In this document: one piece after another, positions 61,626 to 64,000 of the stretch
Layout of the letters: the number at the start of each line of letters is the position of its first letter
Position numbering within the stretch: the first letter of the stretch is position 1
NCBI GenBank assembly: GCA_900472625.1
Contig: UCIT01000044.1
Coordinates: 1 to 64,000 of the forward strand
Direction: 5' to 3'
Origin: Hyphomicrobiales bacterium
GTDB taxonomy: Bacteria > Pseudomonadota > Alphaproteobacteria > Rhizobiales > Rhizobiaceae
DNA length: 64,000 nucleotides
The notes under the pieces: generated by a model
Databases searched by the model: none
What the model was told of the DNA's origin: nothing
What the model saw: only the letters and a program-made list of their open reading frames with translations
Program-made: the position numbers and the translations under genes

Positions 61626-62729
61626 TTGAGACAAAAAGAACGCCGGCCGGGACAGAAAACCGGCACCGGCCCAACCGGCGGACGCCGCAACGACGAGCGC
61701 AGCAGCAGCCGTCCGCTCAAGCCCGTGAACAAGCCGGCACCGCAGCAGGACGCGGTGCGCGAGCCCGCCGGCGCGTCCAGCGCTGCCGAGCGACCGCTGA
61801 TGGCGCGGACCGGCGATCGTCCGGCCGAGCGCGTTCCCGTCATTCTCGAATCTCTCGGCGCCGGCGATTTTCACCTGATCGACAGCGGCAATGGCGAGAA
61901 GCTGGAGCAATACGGCCCCTACCGGATCATCCGCCCTGAGGGACAGGCGCTGTGGCAGCCGTCACTCCCCAAGCATGTCTGGGAGAAGGTCGATGCGGCC
62001 TTTACCGGCGACACCGACGAGGAAGGCACCGGACGCTGGCGCTTCCCGAAGGACGCGCTCGGCGAAACCTGGCCGCTGAACCTTCTCGGCGTCGATTTCT
62101 ACGGGCGCTTCACCTCCTTCCGCCACGTCGGCGTGTTTCCTGAGCAGATCGTTCACTGGACGTGGATGAAGCAGCAGGTCGAGGCCGCCGGACGTCCGCT
62201 GAAGGTGCTCAACCTGTTCGGTTACACCGGTGTCGCCTCGCTTGTCGCAGCCGCTGCCGGCGCCGAGGTCACGCATGTCGATGCGTCGAAGAAGGCGATC
62301 GGCTGGGCGCGCGAGAACCAGGCGCTGAGCCGTCTCGACAAGGCGCCGATCCGGTGGATCTGCGAAGACGCGATGAAGTTCATCCTGCGCGAGGAACGCC
62401 GCGGCAACACCTACGACATCATCCTCACCGACCCGCCGAAATTCGGCCGTGGGCCGAATGGCGAGGTCTGGCACTTGTTCGAGCACCTGCCCGTCATGCT
62501 CGACATCTGCCGCGAGATCCTGTCGCCGAAGGCGGTCGGCCTGGTGCTGACGGCCTATTCGATCCGCGCCAGCTTCTATTCGATCCACGAGTTGATGCGC
62601 GAGACGATGCGCGGCGCCGGCGGCGTGGTGGAATCCGGCGAGCTGGTGATCCGCGAAGCCGGGCTGGACGGCAAGACGCCGGCCCGCGCGCTGTCCACCT
62701 CCCTCTTTTCCCGCTGGGTGCCGAAATGA
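61626..62729 (+). CDS. class I SAM-dependent methyltransferase (RlmI/RlmK-like)
   Basis: A 367-residue protein. A basic low-complexity N-terminal stretch (about 1-60) suggests RNA binding. The methyltransferase core has VLNLFGYTGVASLVAAAAG (motif I), THVDASKKAIGWARENQ, and DIILTDPPKFGRG (DPPKF catalytic motif), resembling 23S rRNA methyltransferases. The exact target is unknown. The start is unclear: TTG 61626 is used; GTG 61570 or ATG 61800 are alternatives. It overlaps the next gene by 4 bases. Confidence 0.83.
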   Translation: MRQKERRPGQKTGTGPTGGRRNDERSSSRPLKPVNKPAPQQDAVREPAGASSAAERPLMARTGDRPAERVPVILESLGAGDFHLIDSGNGEKLEQYGPYRIIRPEGQALWQPSLPKHVWEKVDAAFTGDTDEEGTGRWRFPKDALGETWPLNLLGVDFYGRFTSFRHVGVFPEQIVHWTWMKQQVEAAGRPLKVLNLFGYTGVASLVAAAAGAEVTHVDASKKAIGWARENQALSRLDKAPIRWICEDAMKFILREERRGNTYDIILTDPPKFGRGPNGEVWHLFEHLPVMLDICREILSPKAVGLVLTAYSIRASFYSIHELMRETMRGAGGVVESGELVIREAGLDGKTPARALSTSLFSRWVPK

Positions 62730-63586
62730 GCTACGAACACCGCGACAACGGTCCCCGCAAGGTGGGGCATGTGAAGGAAGTCACTTCGCTTGCCAATCCC
62801 ATCATCAAGGACATCAAGTCGCTCAGTGACAAGAAGACCCGCGAGCAGAGCGGCACCTTCATGGCTGAGGGCCTGAAGCTCGTCATCGATGCGATCGAGC
62901 TCGGCTGGACCATCCGCACGCTTGTTTACGCCAAGGCCGCCAAGGCCAAGCCACTGGTCGAGCAGATGGCGGCGAAAACCGTTGCCTCCGGCGGGCTGGT
63001 GCTCGAGGTCAGCGAGAAGGTTCTCTCCTCGATCACCCGGCGCGATAATCCGCAGATGGTGGTCGGCGTTTTCGAAAACCGCTGGAAGCCGCTTCGCGAC
63101 ATCCGTCCCGGCCAGGGCGAGACCTGGATCGCGCTTGACCGGGTTCGCGACCCCGGCAATCTCGGCACGATCATCCGCACGGCAGATGCCGCCGGCGCAT
63201 CCGGCGTCATCCTCGTCGGCGAGACCACGGATCCGTTTTCGCTGGAGACGGTGCGGGCCACCATGGGTTCCGTCTTTGCCGTACCGGTCTCGCGCGCCAC
63301 GCCGGAGGAATTCATCGCCTGGAAGAAGCAGGCCGGCGTATCCGTGGTCGCCACGCATCTGGCCGGCTCGGTCGACTATCGTACCATCGACTACAAGAAG
63401 AAGCCCGTGGTGATCCTGATGGGCAACGAGCAATCCGGCCTGCCCGAGCAGCTGGCGCGGGAAGCCGATGCTCTCGCCCGCATTCCGCAGCAGGGGCTGG
63501 CGGATTCGCTCAACCTTGCCGTCGCCAGCGCCGTGATGCTGTTTGAGGCGCGCCGCCATCTTCTCTCGCTTTCCGAGGCCAAATGA
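62726..63586 (+). CDS. TrmH/SpoU-family RNA 2'-O-ribose methyltransferase
   Basis: A 286-residue SPOUT methyltransferase with an N-terminal substrate-binding domain (about 15-105) and a C-terminal knotted core (about 130-280). Motifs are RDPGNLGTIIRTADAAG, VILMGNEQSGLP and SLNLAVASAVMLFEARR. It methylates rRNA or tRNA; the site cannot be told. ATGA overlaps on both sides place it in one operon with the preceding methyltransferase and lspA. Confidence 0.92.
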   Translation: MSYEHRDNGPRKVGHVKEVTSLANPIIKDIKSLSDKKTREQSGTFMAEGLKLVIDAIELGWTIRTLVYAKAAKAKPLVEQMAAKTVASGGLVLEVSEKVLSSITRRDNPQMVVGVFENRWKPLRDIRPGQGETWIALDRVRDPGNLGTIIRTADAAGASGVILVGETTDPFSLETVRATMGSVFAVPVSRATPEEFIAWKKQAGVSVVATHLAGSVDYRTIDYKKKPVVILMGNEQSGLPEQLAREADALARIPQQGLADSLNLAVASAVMLFEARRHLLSLSEAK

Positions 63587-64000
63587 CCGACCAGACGCCA
63601 GACCGCCCGACGCTGTTTTCGCGCCCGCTGCCGATCGTGATCTTCGTGGTTCTCGCCGTGGTGCTCGACCAGATCATCAAGATCGTCGTCGATCACACGC
63701 TGCCGCTGCAGGAGGCCGTGCACGTCATCCCGATGCTGGCGCTCTACCGCACCTACAATCTCGGCGTCGCCTTCTCGATGCTCTCGGGCATGGACGGCTG
63801 GTTCATCGTCGGCATGCGGCTGATCATCGTCGCCTTCGTGATCTGGCTTTGGCACCGCACCGGCAAGCAGCGCACCTTCGCGCATCTCGGCTATGCGCTG
63901 ATCATATCGGGCGCGCTCGGCAACCTGATCGACCGTTTCCTTTATGGACACGTGATCGACTACGTTCTGTTCTATACCGAGACATGGTCGTTCGCTGTCT
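63583..64000 (+). CDS. lspA: lipoprotein signal peptidase, 3' truncated by the window
   Basis: The first 139 residues of LspA, the aspartic protease that removes signal peptides from prolipoproteins. Membrane helices lie at about 16-36, 66-88 and 94-112. VVLDQIIKIVV and YNLGVAFSML are conserved, and the first catalytic aspartate is in GNLIDRF (about 118-124). The second, in the FNxAD motif, would lie beyond the window. It overlaps the preceding stop by 4 bases. Confidence 0.95.
   Translation, partial: MTDQTPDRPTLFSRPLPIVIFVVLAVVLDQIIKIVVDHTLPLQEAVHVIPMLALYRTYNLGVAFSMLSGMDGWFIVGMRLIIVAFVIWLWHRTGKQRTFAHLGYALIISGALGNLIDRFLYGHVIDYVLFYTETWSFAV

Noticed and set aside
1..64000. CRISPR arrays
   Set aside because: No series of regularly spaced identical repeats with unique spacers was seen anywhere; the GTGCAC copies are too short and irregular.

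Overview
The window looks like chromosomal DNA of a Rhizobiaceae member (Rhizobium, Agrobacterium or a close relative). The main reasons are gene order and content: a fructose ABC operon of the frcBCAK type with a divergent ROK regulator, the block lptC-lptA-lptB-rpoN-hpf-ptsN, the block rpmH-rnpA-yidC-engB followed by argB, a def/fmt/truA block, and a small RNA with three anti-Shine-Dalgarno loops of the rhizobial alpha-r14 (NfeR1/cuckoo) type. The base composition is GC-rich with alphaproteobacterial codon use, except in one island. No species name can be supported from the sequence alone.

Layout. 1-9300: end of a MocR-like gene, an alpha/beta hydrolase, fructokinase and pyrE, two membrane diguanylate cyclases, small membrane and glyoxalase-fold genes, and pyrC. 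9395-15004: fructose uptake (frcB, frcC, frcA, frcK on the minus strand) with frcR and an RbsD/FucU-type mutarotase gene divergent. 15015-19162: a proline-racemase-family enzyme with an FAD amino-acid dehydrogenase (hydroxyproline or D-amino acid use), small exported proteins and the sRNA. 19356-25077: a 5.7 kb integrative element in the 3' end of tRNA-Arg(ACG), with a frameshifted tyrosine integrase, a serine recombinase preceded by a GTGCAC repeat array, and two unknown cargo genes. One cargo gene encodes a HEPN-type RNxxxH motif with an inserted zinc knuckle. This is the best candidate here for an undescribed (possibly defensive) system.

25263-38311: a sensor kinase, a chemoreceptor, the rpmH-rnpA-yidC-engB operon, a 290 bp TA-flanked inverted-repeat element at the engB stop codon, a fasciclin protein beside an ECF sigma/anti-sigma pair, argB, and metabolic and EF-hand genes. 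38315-49615: a LOG-family gene, dapD, dapE, arsC, truA, fmt, a vapBC toxin-antitoxin pair lying between fmt and def, a globin-coupled chemoreceptor, rmuC and rbsK. 49842-64000: a Cache chemoreceptor, ptsN-hpf-rpoN-lptBAC, sppA, ihfB, a LapA-domain gene, a HtrA-PDZ protein whose whole catalytic triad appears substituted, GNAT and CoxG-like genes, two RNA-methyltransferase-like genes and the start of lspA.

Functionally this is mostly core genome: nucleotide synthesis (pyrE, pyrC), translation and protein maturation (rpmH, truA, fmt, def, lspA), envelope biogenesis (yidC, lptABC), lysine and arginine synthesis (dapD, dapE, argB), nitrogen-related global control (rpoN, ptsN, hpf), chemotaxis and cyclic-di-GMP signalling. 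Accessory material is confined to the tRNA-Arg island, the vapBC pair and the small inverted-repeat element.
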